Shown here: positions 26,466 through 34,390 of the stretch, one piece after another
How positions within the stretch are numbered: the stretch's first letter is position 1
Layout of the letters: every line of letters starts with the position of its first letter
DNA from: G963665495 sp963677785
GTDB taxonomy: Bacteria; Desulfobacterota; Desulfovibrionia; Desulfovibrionales; Desulfovibrionaceae
DNA length: 64,000 bases
NCBI GenBank assembly: GCA_963677785.2
Contig: CAXXDH010000001.1
Span: 62,001-126,000, forward strand
Reading direction: 5' to 3'
Notes under the pieces: model-generated
Seen by the model: only the letters and a program-made list of their open reading frames with translations
Told to the model about the DNA's origin: nothing
Databases searched by the model: none
Position numbers and translations under genes: made by a program

Positions 26466-28385
26466 ATGAGCAGAATACGTGTTTCGCAGCAGGTCATGTT
26501 CAACAGTTTTGTAAGTAACATGAACAAGTCGTTGAGCGAGCTCATGGACCTCAACGAACAGGCCTCCAGCCAGAAAAAGGTCAACCGCCCGTCGGACGAC
26601 CCTTCCGGCACGGCCAATATTTTTCATTACCGCTACCAGCTTTCCGCTGTTTCCCAATATGAAGGCAATGTGGATACGGCCCAGGGCTGGCTGAAAACCG
26701 CGGACAAGACCATGATGCTGGTGGACGAGGTGGCAGTACGCGCGCGCGAGCTGGCCGAGCAGGGCGCCACAGGCACCCTGACTGCCGACAACAGGGAACA
26801 GATCGCCTATGAGGCGCGCCAGCTGCTGAACCAGCTGATCAATCTGGCCAATACCGAATTCAACGGCAGCCATGTCTTCGCAGGGCACGAAACAGGCGAG
26901 CCTCCGTATTCGATGGGTATGATGCTGCAGAGCGTTCCTGATGAAGATTCCTCCTCCTTTCTGGATGTCTCCCGCTGGAGCGAGGGAGTGGACGGGGCCA
27001 ATCTGGACCATACGCTGACTCTCAAGTTCGTCTCAGACCAGGCGGCAAGCGGCGCCAGTACGTCCATAGGCGCCGGCGCTCTCAGTGACCTCTCAGTGCG
27101 TTATTCTTTGGACGGCGGTGAAACCTGGAACGAACGGCAGATCGGCAATCAGACTTCCTTCTCCGTTGCCGGGGTAAATGTTTCGCTGCGCGAGGGAGCG
27201 CCCATCGTACTTTCGAGTCGTGAAAAAATCCATTTGAACGACGACCGGACCATTGAAGACACCAGCGGCACGCTGCTGCATGTGATGCCCACCGCTGTGT
27301 ACAAAGGTGACGACGAATGTCAGGTGGCCACCAACATCACCGGCTGGGCCACAGGGTACGAGCTGGCCCCCACCAGCACTTTTACCCGTGACGTGCACAT
27401 CCGCAACATCCGGCAGGTACAGGGCGCTTCGGGCAGCTACTATCTGTCCTATGACTTTTCCTATTCGGCGGATCCGACCGGACCGGACGCTGTCTGGTCC
27501 AACGCCTCCAACATGATCGACATCAACAAAGCGCCTTTTATCAGGCTGCCCGACGGCGATATCACCATCAACGGCGGATTGATGGGAGCCGGAACGTATG
27601 ACTATTCCGGATTGGATTTTTCCGTGCTCGCCGGCCGGACGGACGTTGACACCGATATGACCGCACCGGTGAACGCCTGGGCCGACGGCAGCTATAACCA
27701 GGATGTGATCGTGCGAATCGACGAAAGCGCTTCGGGAGCATCCGGGACGTATACTTTGGGGTCGGATGCCATCAACTATTCCTACAGCCTGGACGGCGGC
27801 GTGAACTGGGTCACGGGCAATGTTTCCAATTATTCGGATTTCCCCGTCCCAGGCGGTACCATGCACCTGGAGGCTATGGGGAGCAACGCCTCGGTAAGTT
27901 CAGGCGACCAGTTTTTCATCCATCCGCGTCGGGCGGACATCAACGTGGATATCAGCGTTAATTCCTCCATTCGTATCAATAATGTCGGGTACGAGATTTT
28001 CGGGGGCATGCGCGAGGGCACCATGGCATCGGCTTTCGGTCCGGAGAACGAGGCCAAGAACCTGTTCATGGCTTTGGGCGAACTGGTGGGCTACCTGGAG
28101 ACCAACAGCCAGACCGGCGTTCAGCAGGCCCTGGACAACCTGCGCGTCAGTTCGGAAAACATTCTGGTGCAGCAGGCCAACATCGGTGCGCGCGAAAATC
28201 GCCTGGAGATCACAAGCAGTTTTTTGACAAATGAAAAGCTCAATAAGACTGAAAGATTGAGTACACTGGAAGCTGTGGACGTGACTGAATTGATGACTAG
28301 CATGTCTCAAGAAAATCTGATTTATGAAAGCGTGCTGAAGTCGTCATCCATGATAATGAATATGAGCCTGTTGGATTTCATCTAG
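26466..28385 (+). CDS. flgL: Hook-filament junction protein FlgL (HAP3), enlarged
   Basis: A 639-residue protein, about twice the usual FlgL length. The N-terminus has RVSQQVMFNSFVSNMNKS, KKVNRPSDDPSGT and the LINLANTEFNGSHVFAG motif. The C-terminus has TLEAVDVTELMTSMSQENL and ends MSLLDFI. Both are standard FlgL/flagellin-like coiled-coil ends. The insert (about 150-540) holds at least two beta-rich modules with YSLDGGxxW motifs (about residues 211 and 437), the second followed by SGDQFFIHP. It caps the hook and forms the junction together with FlgK. Confidence 0.92.
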   Translation: MSRIRVSQQVMFNSFVSNMNKSLSELMDLNEQASSQKKVNRPSDDPSGTANIFHYRYQLSAVSQYEGNVDTAQGWLKTADKTMMLVDEVAVRARELAEQGATGTLTADNREQIAYEARQLLNQLINLANTEFNGSHVFAGHETGEPPYSMGMMLQSVPDEDSSSFLDVSRWSEGVDGANLDHTLTLKFVSDQAASGASTSIGAGALSDLSVRYSLDGGETWNERQIGNQTSFSVAGVNVSLREGAPIVLSSREKIHLNDDRTIEDTSGTLLHVMPTAVYKGDDECQVATNITGWATGYELAPTSTFTRDVHIRNIRQVQGASGSYYLSYDFSYSADPTGPDAVWSNASNMIDINKAPFIRLPDGDITINGGLMGAGTYDYSGLDFSVLAGRTDVDTDMTAPVNAWADGSYNQDVIVRIDESASGASGTYTLGSDAINYSYSLDGGVNWVTGNVSNYSDFPVPGGTMHLEAMGSNASVSSGDQFFIHPRRADINVDISVNSSIRINNVGYEIFGGMREGTMASAFGPENEAKNLFMALGELVGYLETNSQTGVQQALDNLRVSSENILVQQANIGARENRLEITSSFLTNEKLNKTERLSTLEAVDVTELMTSMSQENLIYESVLKSSSMIMNMSLLDFI

Positions 28386-28478
28386 ACGCGCGACTTGCGC
28401 TCGGGTACACTATTTTCGGTGCGACCCTGCCGAAATGCATGACCAGGCCGGCAAGCGCGTCCTGTTAGGCGTCTTCTC

Positions 28479-28524
28479 AGGAAGTGAAGGCGCGGACACC
28501 CACTCCGCAAGGCGGATTCAGGAA
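28479..28524 (+). promoter_or_regulatory. Two CAGGAAG motifs in the csrA leader
   Basis: AGGAAG occurs at 28479-28484 and again at 28519-28524, each preceded by TC or TTC. CsrA binds GGA-containing sites, often paired and overlapping leaders. The csrA start at 28541 has no well-spaced ribosome site, so CsrA self-control is possible. The link is inferred. Confidence 0.3.
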
Positions 28525-28540
28525 GAACAACGGTTATCAC

Positions 28541-28783
28541 ATGCTAATACTCACGCGCCGCTCGGGCGAAAGCCTCTATCTCGGGGACAATATCAAAGTT
28601 ACGGTGCTTAGCATCCAGGGGAAGCAGATCAAGCTCGGCCTGGATGTTCCCAGAGAAATGACCGTCTACCGGGAAGAGATTTACAAGCGGGTTCAGGAAC
28701 AAAACAAGCAGGCGCTTGAATCAAAAGACGACGATTTGATGCAGGTCACTACGTTATGGCAAGGCAAGAACAAAGGGTCATAG
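28541..28783 (+). CDS. csrA: Translational regulator CsrA
   Basis: An 80-residue RNA-binding protein beginning MLILTRRSGESLYLGDNIKV, the invariant CsrA start; GLDVPREMTVYREEIY follows. Arg residues at 6-7 and in VPRE contact GGA-containing RNA. CsrA represses flagellin translation in bacteria that have FliW. The gene lies after flgL and overlaps fliW by 28 bases, so the two are made together. I set the start at the conserved MLIL even though an in-frame GTG lies upstream. Confidence 0.95.
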   Translation: MLILTRRSGESLYLGDNIKVTVLSIQGKQIKLGLDVPREMTVYREEIYKRVQEQNKQALESKDDDLMQVTTLWQGKNKGS

Positions 28784-29226
28784 ATACGCGCATCGGCAAA
28801 CGGGCCGTGGCACGCGAGAAGTTCATCCGTTTCCCCCAGGGCCTCATCGGCTTTGAGAACAACAGGGAATTCGTACTGCTGCAGCTTTCGGACGGTTCTC
28901 CGTTTCTGATTTTGCAGAGTTCCACCAATGTTGCCGTGGGGTTGGTTGTTGCGGATCCGTTTTCCTTTATACCGGATTTCGAGGTCAAACTGGGGGAAGC
29001 GGAAAAGAATGTCCTGCAGCTGGACGACATTCATCAGGTGGCCGTACTTGTTACGGTGAGCATTCCGCAGGGGCAGCCAGAAAAATCGGCCCTGAACTTG
29101 TCAGGGCCGATTTTGATCAATCATCAGATGCGCATAGGTCTGCAGGTGCCTCAAGTGGATTCCAAATATTCAGGACCGTTTTACCTCAGTAATCTTGTAC
29201 AGGCAAAGGAATCGGATTCGTCCTAA
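28756..29226 (+). CDS. fliW: Flagellar assembly factor FliW
   Basis: A 156-residue beta-rich protein with FliW features: IRFPQGLIGFENNREFVLLQ, then SPFLILQSS, DPFSFIPDF and the late LSGPILINHQMRIGLQVPQ. FliW binds CsrA and is displaced by flagellin, so free flagellin controls its own translation. The 28-base overlap with csrA fits that partner switch. The gene ends the operon that started at flgF. Confidence 0.94.
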   Translation: MARQEQRVIDTRIGKRAVAREKFIRFPQGLIGFENNREFVLLQLSDGSPFLILQSSTNVAVGLVVADPFSFIPDFEVKLGEAEKNVLQLDDIHQVAVLVTVSIPQGQPEKSALNLSGPILINHQMRIGLQVPQVDSKYSGPFYLSNLVQAKESDSS

Positions 29227-29277
29227 GGGTCCTGAGGCTTCAGTGCTGTTTCGTCTCCATCTCCTCCGGCCTGTCGT

Positions 29278-29592
29278 CTAGCCGGCTAGCAGAGCCATAT
29301 CGTCGCGAACCAGATTCGTGGCAATTTTGCGCGTATCTATGGTGTACTCGCCATTGGCTATCTGCGCCTTGATGGCTTCAACTTTTTCACGCCGGACGTC
29401 CGATGTGCTGGTTGCAGTCTGCAAAGCATCGGTGCGCAGCACCGCCTCGTCCGAGATATTGACGGTATCACGGCTGGAAGATGACTCGCTGGAGCTGCTT
29501 TCCGAGCTTTTGCTACGCTCACGCTCCGCTTTTTCAAGCTTGGCGTTTTCGTAAGTTCCAAGTCCGTTGTTGATGCGATTGTTAATTTCCAT
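29278..29592 (-). CDS. flgM: Anti-sigma-28 factor FlgM
   Basis: A 104-residue protein. The C-terminal half (VRREKVEAIKAQIANGEYTI, then KIATNLVRD) is the sigma-28-binding FlgM signature. The N-terminal half is a serine/glutamate-rich disordered stretch (SSESSSSESSSSRD) as expected for this secreted inhibitor. FlgM blocks FliA until the hook is finished and then leaves through the flagellum. The ATG at 29590-29592 follows GGAGGGAG. It lies downstream of the DVU0524-like gene on the minus strand and faces the flagellar operon. Confidence 0.92.
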   Translation of the reverse strand: MEINNRINNGLGTYENAKLEKAERERSKSSESSSSESSSSRDTVNISDEAVLRTDALQTATSTSDVRREKVEAIKAQIANGEYTIDTRKIATNLVRDDMALLAG

Positions 29593-29620
29593 GGCTCTCC
29601 CTCCTTGAGGCAGTTCCCCA

Positions 29621-30037
29621 TTACAACATGGTCGTATCGACCTTATCAAGTGTTATTGTCCAGAGTTTGTTCAAAACCTGCATTTTATCCTGGCTGTCGA
29701 GTTCAACAGGGCCATCGGGGGTCTCGCGGTAGATAAGCAAATCCTGTTCCATAATTGGGTATTCGAAGATGAATCTTTCGTTAAATTCGCGCTGCAGGTC
29801 CTCACGGATCTCATCCACTATGGGGTTCGCACTCCCGACAATCAGCAAATTCTCTATTATTTCTTTGGCGACACGCTCAACCATCTGTTTCCGCTTGGTT
29901 TCTCGCGTAATGGCGAGAGCCTCGGCGGATTCTGCGGACTGCTTGCTACGACGATAGCGCGCCAGCCTTCTGGCTGTGACGAGCTGCTTGTCGTAATGCA
30001 GCAGCATGTTGCGTACGTAATATGAAGTGTCAGCCAC
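29621..30037 (-). CDS. DVU0524-like FlgM-associated protein
   Basis: A 138-residue, charged, mostly helical soluble protein (HYDKQLVTARRLARYRRSKQ; ETKRKQMVERVAKEIIENLL). It matches the family called DVU0524-type FlgM-associated protein in Desulfovibrio, which is always found next to flgM; the identification is from memory and context. The start is GTG at 30035-30037 with GAGAGG upstream. A sigma-28-like promoter lies just before it, so this gene and flgM are probably co-transcribed as class III flagellar genes. Confidence 0.75.
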   Translation of the reverse strand: MADTSYYVRNMLLHYDKQLVTARRLARYRRSKQSAESAEALAITRETKRKQMVERVAKEIIENLLIVGSANPIVDEIREDLQREFNERFIFEYPIMEQDLLIYRETPDGPVELDSQDKMQVLNKLWTITLDKVDTTML

Positions 30038-30059
30038 AATTGTACCCTCTCGATTTAGC

Positions 30060-30087
30060 TTATCGGTAGACTTTTAGTATTTCTTTA
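30060..30087 (-). promoter_or_regulatory. Sigma-28 (FliA)-like promoter for the DVU0524-flgM pair
   Basis: On the minus strand CTAAAG (-35 region, TAAA core at 30084-30087) is followed after 16 bases by ACCGATAA (30060-30067). The FliA consensus is TAAA, 15 bases, GCCGATAA. The -10 matches 7 of 8; the spacing is one base long. Confidence 0.6.
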
Positions 30088-30229
30088 GGCCTGTTTACAA
30101 AAAAAATGTTCGGATTTCAATTTGTAACAGCTTGCTTTTATTCATAGTTTTTTTTAGAACGAGGCTTGCTTTTCAGGCTTTTTCTTGAGTTTTCCATAGG
30201 TTGTACCGCACCAAAAACTACTTTAGATT

Positions 30230-30883
30230 ATGATTTATTTTACAAAACAAAAATGGATTCTGGCCTCGGCATCGCCCCGGCGGCGTCAACTTTTGGGGGC
30301 TGTAGGCTTGCGTTTCGACGTAATTCCGGCACAAGCCGAACCCTTGCCCGATCCGGGCGAGACTCCCGAACAATACGCCTTGCGCGCCGCAAGAGCCAAA
30401 GCCCGTGAAGTGGCGCAAGCGCATCCGGAATGCCTGGTGCTGGGCGCGGACACTGTGGTGGCGCTGGGGAGCGAATTGATGGGCAAACCCGGTTCGCCCG
30501 AGGAGGCCCTGGCCATGCTCCAGCGCCTCTGCGGTCCGCCCGGCGGCCCAGGCCGTACGCACCGGGTCGTCACGGGCTGTTGCTTTGTCAATCCGCCGGA
30601 GCATCCGGACGAAGGGGAATTGATCGTCAGAGAATTGACGGTGAGCACCGAGGTCCTCATGGCCGTCAACGATCCGGCAGCCCTGGCCGCCTACGCCGCC
30701 TGCCCCGAACCAAGGGACAAGGCCGGAGCCTACGCCATTCAGGGAGCGGGCGGCTTCCTCGTACGTGAAATCCGCGGATCATATTCCAATGTCGTCGGCC
30801 TGCCCCTGGCGGAAGTTCTTGAAGTTTTAGTATCTTACGGCGTTATCGTTCCACAAAATCCCGAAAATTCTCTCACGTTGTGA
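30230..30883 (+). CDS. maf: Maf-family nucleotide pyrophosphatase
   Basis: A 217-residue protein with the Maf start WILASASPRRRQLL (residues 9-22), the middle LVLGADTVVALGSELMGKP and the late DKAGAYAIQGAGGFLVREI followed by SYSNVVGLPL. These hold the substrate-binding Ser/Arg and the catalytic Asp. Maf proteins hydrolyse dTTP, UTP or modified nucleotides to monophosphates as house-cleaning enzymes. No ribosome site is obvious before the ATG at 30230, but the next part begins the conserved core at once. It follows the flgM region, divergent from it. Confidence 0.92.
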   Translation: MIYFTKQKWILASASPRRRQLLGAVGLRFDVIPAQAEPLPDPGETPEQYALRAARAKAREVAQAHPECLVLGADTVVALGSELMGKPGSPEEALAMLQRLCGPPGGPGRTHRVVTGCCFVNPPEHPDEGELIVRELTVSTEVLMAVNDPAALAAYAACPEPRDKAGAYAIQGAGGFLVREIRGSYSNVVGLPLAEVLEVLVSYGVIVPQNPENSLTL

Positions 30884-30956
30884 TATTTTCCAGGGAAAAG
30901 TCTCACCAAAGTCTCACACTGTTTTTTTGAAAAATGACAGGAAGTGAGGTGTCCCA

Positions 30957-31059
30957 AATGGATGACGAGCTGGGCCTTGAGGGACAATTCCGTGGCATCG
31001 GGGAGGCCGATGTCGGCAAAAACATTTCCGCAACCGGGAGTAATGCTATCTTCAGTCAT
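30957..31059 (-). pseudogene. Antitoxin (HigA/XRE-type) N-terminal remnant
   Basis: From the ATG at 31057-31059 the reading begins TEDSITPGCGNVFADIGLPD, then ATELSLKAQLVI. This resembles the start of XRE antitoxins, which usually read GNVFADLGLPDAEELLxKAxL before a helix-turn-helix. After about residue 34 the resemblance ends, no HTH follows and a stop comes at 30835. AGAGGAA stands at a good ribosome-site distance. It is a fragment of a toxin-antitoxin pair with the next entry. Confidence 0.55.
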
Positions 31060-31134
31060 TGTTTTTGTTCCTCTTGAGCGGCATCATGGGCTGTTGCCAG
31101 TTTGAGGCGTTGTTCAACAAGTTTGACGTATTTT
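31056..31134 (-). pseudogene. HigB/RelE-type toxin C-terminal remnant
   Basis: The reading frame ending in TGA at 31056-31058 translates as KYVKLVEQRLKLATAHDAAQ plus a few residues, which is the style of tail found on RelE/HigB-type toxins. Its stop overlaps the antitoxin ATG in the four-base ATGA arrangement typical of such operons. Upstream the frame turns to AT-rich sequence with no toxin fold, so only the tail survives. Confidence 0.45.
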
Positions 31135-31319
31135 GTGAGAAAAAGTAAAAATATGTTTTATGATATTGTCTGATGATACCCGTTATCTATGGCTATGATG
31201 GATTCTCGGCATGTAATGGGATGGCTCCTGTAGTCCGGTGGAGTTTGTTTTTTTGACGTATCGCCTTTGAGGGGCCATCCCGCAAAGTCTCAAATTAAGG
31301 TGCTCAATAGAGGCTTGAG

Positions 31320-31691
31320 CTACAAAAGCTTTTTAGCGCCTGAATAGACCTCTTCCACTTTTAAAGCGGCTGCGGCATGGCCTGGATGCTTCTGGGGATT
31401 CCATGTTTTCATATCGTTGTAGATGTCGCCCTCTTTGTGGTATTCGATGGTACCTTTAAGCTGGAACGCTTTATCCTCATTGGTAATAAAGAGAATAGAG
31501 CCCTTACTTTCTGCCAAAATGTTGTTTCGTGTTTTGTCGAAATAGTTATCAGCTATGACTATGGTGTCTTCATTAATTTTCTTTACACAAGTAGCATAAA
31601 TTGCATTCGGGATATTATTTTTATCAACAGTTGTAAGAATAATAGGCCCCTTTCGCTCATCCCATGCCGCACTAACTTCATTTGGTAACAT
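31320..31691 (-). CDS. Pyridoxamine 5'-phosphate oxidase-like flavin protein
   Basis: A 123-residue protein with the split-barrel FMN-binding pattern: LTTVDKNNIPNAIYATCVKK, IVIADNYFDKTRNNI, then GSILFITNEDKAFQLKGTIE. Small stand-alone members of this group bind FMN, heme or F420 and often act as reductases or oxygen-defence proteins; the substrate is not readable. AGGAAAG precedes the ATG. It is flanked by the toxin-antitoxin scar and a long gap. Confidence 0.75.
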   Translation of the reverse strand: MLPNEVSAAWDERKGPIILTTVDKNNIPNAIYATCVKKINEDTIVIADNYFDKTRNNILAESKGSILFITNEDKAFQLKGTIEYHKEGDIYNDMKTWNPQKHPGHAAAALKVEEVYSGAKKLL

Positions 31692-32117
31692 TGATACTTT
31701 CCTTTTTTACTGTTCATTTTACAATTTTCATTTCTTGGAAAGACATCCTAACTCGTTTGATTTTATTTGCAAAGCAGCTGAGGCTGCAAGGAAATAGCGA
31801 CAGAGCCCTCCGTATTTGTTGAACATCCTCATCCAACGTGGCGTGTTTTTCTGCGCGGACATCACCGGGTGCGAATTAAGAAAACCGTTTGGCAAATTTC
31901 AACAGGGTGAAATGAAGGAGCCTTTAGGAGAGGCTCTCAAGAATTTCTCATACTTTTCAGCAGGCAATAGTATTTCACGGCAATCATACGGGAGTGCCCG
32001 GGAAACGCTGCGTACAGGAGCGCATTTTGTCACAGATCGTTGCTTTTATTCTTTTGCGGGAGTACCTATTGATTCCAGTAATAATAATTGTTTTGTTCAA
32101 CACATGAGGAGCCTGTT
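31692..32117. other. About 425 bp leader region before the TupA-like gene
   Basis: I see no convincing gene. A small hairpin (GAGCCT with AGGCTC) lies at about 31919-31940. I compared it mentally with molybdenum/tungsten cofactor, cobalamin, SAM and cyclic-di-GMP riboswitch cores and saw no match. The reading open at 31816-32121 has no family look. Confidence 0.4.
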
Positions 32118-32963
32118 ATGAGAAAATTCTGTTTTGCAGTCCTGCTTTGCACTCTGATGGTGACCGTTCCGGCATACGCCAAGGAATGTAAAAAAACGTA
32201 CGGCAGCGGAGAAGTTTTCAGCATTGCCACGGGAAGCCCCGGCGAGTTGGGGTTGCTGGAGGTTCTGGCCGACGCGTTTAATGCCAAACACGGATCTTCA
32301 ATGTGTTGGAAGAAAGCCGGATCCGGCGCATCATTGAAACTCTTGAAGGAAAAGGACGTTGACGCCGTTATGGTGCACGCGCCTGCGGCCGAAAAAAAGG
32401 CGGTCAAAGAGGGATGGGCGCGCAATCGCCAGCTCATCGGCTCCAACGAATTTTACATTGTAGGGCCTAAAGACGATCCTGCGGCCATCAAAGACGCCAA
32501 AACTGTGGCCGAGGCCTATAAAAAAATCAGCGACGCCAAAGCCCTGTTTTTTTCGCGGGGCGACAACTCCGGTACGCACAAAAAGGAAATGGCTATTTGG
32601 AAGAAAGCCGGTGTGGCTCCTTCCGGCGACTGGTACGTGACCACCAAGGATTTCATGATGGCCACGCTGTTGCGCGCGGACAAAGACAAAGGCTATTTTA
32701 TGACCGATTCTTCCACCTGGGTGGCGGGGAAAAAGGACATCAATAATCTGGACGTGCTGTTCAAGGGCGATGTGTTCATCGTAAACACCTACCACGGCCT
32801 GTGTCAGCCGGATGGTGCCACCAAGGGCGAGGATCTGGGCTGCGCTTTCATTGACTTCGTGGGATCCGAAGAAGGCCAGAAGATCATTCGGGACTACGGC
32901 AAAAAACTATACGGCGAAGCCATGTACAATGACAAGGAATACGCCAAGCAGTACGAGCATTGA
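32118..32963 (+). CDS. TupA-like periplasmic anion-binding protein, orphan
   Basis: A 281-residue protein with a signal peptide (residues 1-22, ending PAYAKEC). It follows the plan of tungstate/molybdate binding proteins: FSIATGSPGELGLLEVLADA, KEKDVDAVMVHAPAAEKKAV, NEFYIVGPKDDPAAI, FFSRGDNSGTHKKEMAIWKK and a C-terminal GQKIIRDYGK. In classical TupA the first anion loop is a TTTS-type motif; here it is TGSPG, so the ligand may differ. No permease or ATPase gene is adjacent. GAGGA precedes the ATG and a terminator follows, so it is monocistronic. Confidence 0.75.
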   Translation: MRKFCFAVLLCTLMVTVPAYAKECKKTYGSGEVFSIATGSPGELGLLEVLADAFNAKHGSSMCWKKAGSGASLKLLKEKDVDAVMVHAPAAEKKAVKEGWARNRQLIGSNEFYIVGPKDDPAAIKDAKTVAEAYKKISDAKALFFSRGDNSGTHKKEMAIWKKAGVAPSGDWYVTTKDFMMATLLRADKDKGYFMTDSSTWVAGKKDINNLDVLFKGDVFIVNTYHGLCQPDGATKGEDLGCAFIDFVGSEEGQKIIRDYGKKLYGEAMYNDKEYAKQYEH

Positions 32964-32982
32964 CTTGTACCGGGAGATTCAA

Positions 32983-33008
32983 GGGAGGTCCTCAGGGCCT
33001 CCTTTTTT
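32983..33008 (+). terminator. Intrinsic terminator after the TupA-like gene
   Basis: GGGAGGTCC and GGGCCTCC pair around a short loop and are followed by TTTTTT at 33003-33008. It lies about 20 bases past the stop. Confidence 0.8.
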
Positions 33009-33029
33009 GTCACACGTCAGATCAGGAGG

Positions 33030-33611
33030 TTACGGACACGTCGTATAGGGATTGGGGCAATTGAGATCAGGCTTCAGCCACCCGATTTGATTTTTGTACC
33101 GTACTTGCAGCCAGTCGCCCGAACATCCGGCAAGCGTGACACACGCATAGGTGTCGTCGAATGGTACCGCTTTTGTGCTGTTCGGTGAGTTTCCGGACAG
33201 TAGCCATTCCGTTTCTTCAGGAGAATAATTTCGGACAGACGTACCAAGCAATTTTGCCGATACCCAGCCGTTCACATTTTCCAGAGAAGCCCTATCGTGC
33301 TCAGGATCATAGGCATGATGATTTTTTTTAGCGAATTCTGGATTTTCCATATAGGAGACAGCGCTGATTTTAATCCAGCCATCCTTGGCGGCCACGATAC
33401 GCACCATTGCATCGCAGGGAATTCTGGTGGTGACTTCCCCATTGGGCTCTTTTCTCACGTTCAGGCCGTTGGGGTCCGTATCGATCACGTAAGCCTCTGT
33501 GGAACAGATGGTTTCGTTTGTCTCCGCACAGAGTTCGGAAACAAAACAGCAGCAAAAAGCCGAGAGTAAAAAAGGAACAAGAAATACTTTTATGAAAAAG
33601 GTATTTTCCAT
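33030..33611 (-). CDS. Secreted SH3b-domain protein
   Basis: A 193-residue protein with a signal peptide (about residues 1-29, ending ELCAE). Residues about 45-80 form a bacterial SH3 domain (DPNGLNVRKEPNGEVTTRIP, then DGWIKI). A second SH3-like strand set closes the protein (CSGDWLQVRYKNQIGWLKPD). Six or so cysteines in the mature part suggest disulfides. SH3b domains often bind cell wall or other proteins. It lies 54 bases downstream of the TPR gene on the same strand, probably as a pair. Confidence 0.7.
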   Translation of the reverse strand: MENTFFIKVFLVPFLLSAFCCCFVSELCAETNETICSTEAYVIDTDPNGLNVRKEPNGEVTTRIPCDAMVRIVAAKDGWIKISAVSYMENPEFAKKNHHAYDPEHDRASLENVNGWVSAKLLGTSVRNYSPEETEWLLSGNSPNSTKAVPFDDTYACVTLAGCSGDWLQVRYKNQIGWLKPDLNCPNPYTTCP

Positions 33612-33665
33612 TGGAGTCTCTTTTATGGTAAATGAAATATTTGTATTGCCAAATTCAAATAATTA

Positions 33666-34364
33666 TTAAGCGTCACACAGACCGGCATTATCCGTCAGAC
33701 TGCTGAAGTCTCCATCTTCAAAGGTGATATGACCATCCTTGAAAGTGGCTGTAATGGCATCAACGGCGTCAATTTTTTTGTCAAGTTGTATTTGGATCGT
33801 TTTATCTTGTAGTGTAAAATGCCCCGTATAATACGTATACGCGCCTTCCGCATTCACAAGACCTATTCTTACGCTGTGGTCCTTGTTAAATTGAAAACAG
33901 GGGCTTGGCGGGTACACACCAGGCTTTGGGCCGTACCATGAAATGGACGTTACAATTTCAAACAAATCCTTTTCCACGTTTACATCATACCCGGCGATCA
34001 CGTAGAAGCGATAGTATTGTCTGAGGAACTTTAAATCCGCATCTTTGCGCATTTTCTGTTTGTATTCAGGCTTCAGTTGGACGGTTTTTTCGAGGTGTGA
34101 AAAAATGTCGTCCAGGTACTCCATGTATCCGCAGACATCTTTGCTCAGCAACATTGATGCAGTGCAGGCAAAATTATAATGTGCGTACGGATAACTGTCG
34201 TCCGCTTCACAGGATTCCCTGAACAAATCCAGGGCTTTTTCATAGTTTCCTTGTTTGTAAAGCTCAAAGCCCTTTGCATTGAGGGCTTTTGCCGAAGCGC
34301 CGAAGATGCTTTCTGTTGAAAATAACAGGATAACCAATGAAAGAAGAAATATTTTTTTGTACAT
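33666..34364 (-). CDS. Secreted TPR-repeat protein
   Basis: A 232-residue protein with a signal peptide (residues 1-22, ending IFGAS). TPR units follow: AKGFELYKQGNYEKALDLFR and then YPYAHYNFACTASMLL. The C-terminal 100 residues are beta-rich with no family I recognise. It probably forms an operon with the SH3b gene. An IS4-family element has inserted 26 bases upstream of its start, which may have separated it from its native promoter. Confidence 0.7.
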   Translation of the reverse strand: MYKKIFLLSLVILLFSTESIFGASAKALNAKGFELYKQGNYEKALDLFRESCEADDSYPYAHYNFACTASMLLSKDVCGYMEYLDDIFSHLEKTVQLKPEYKQKMRKDADLKFLRQYYRFYVIAGYDVNVEKDLFEIVTSISWYGPKPGVYPPSPCFQFNKDHSVRIGLVNAEGAYTYYTGHFTLQDKTIQIQLDKKIDAVDAITATFKDGHITFEDGDFSSLTDNAGLCDA

Positions 34365-34390
34365 ATTGCACTCACTGAATTGTTTAAAGA

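Noticed and set aside
31692..32117. Riboswitch before the TupA-like gene
   Set aside because: No conserved core of the molybdenum/tungsten cofactor or other common riboswitch classes was recognised; only a short hairpin is present.
31816..32121. Open frame on plus before the TupA-like gene
   Set aside because: It has no ribosome site, no recognisable fold and runs into the start of a well-supported gene in another frame.
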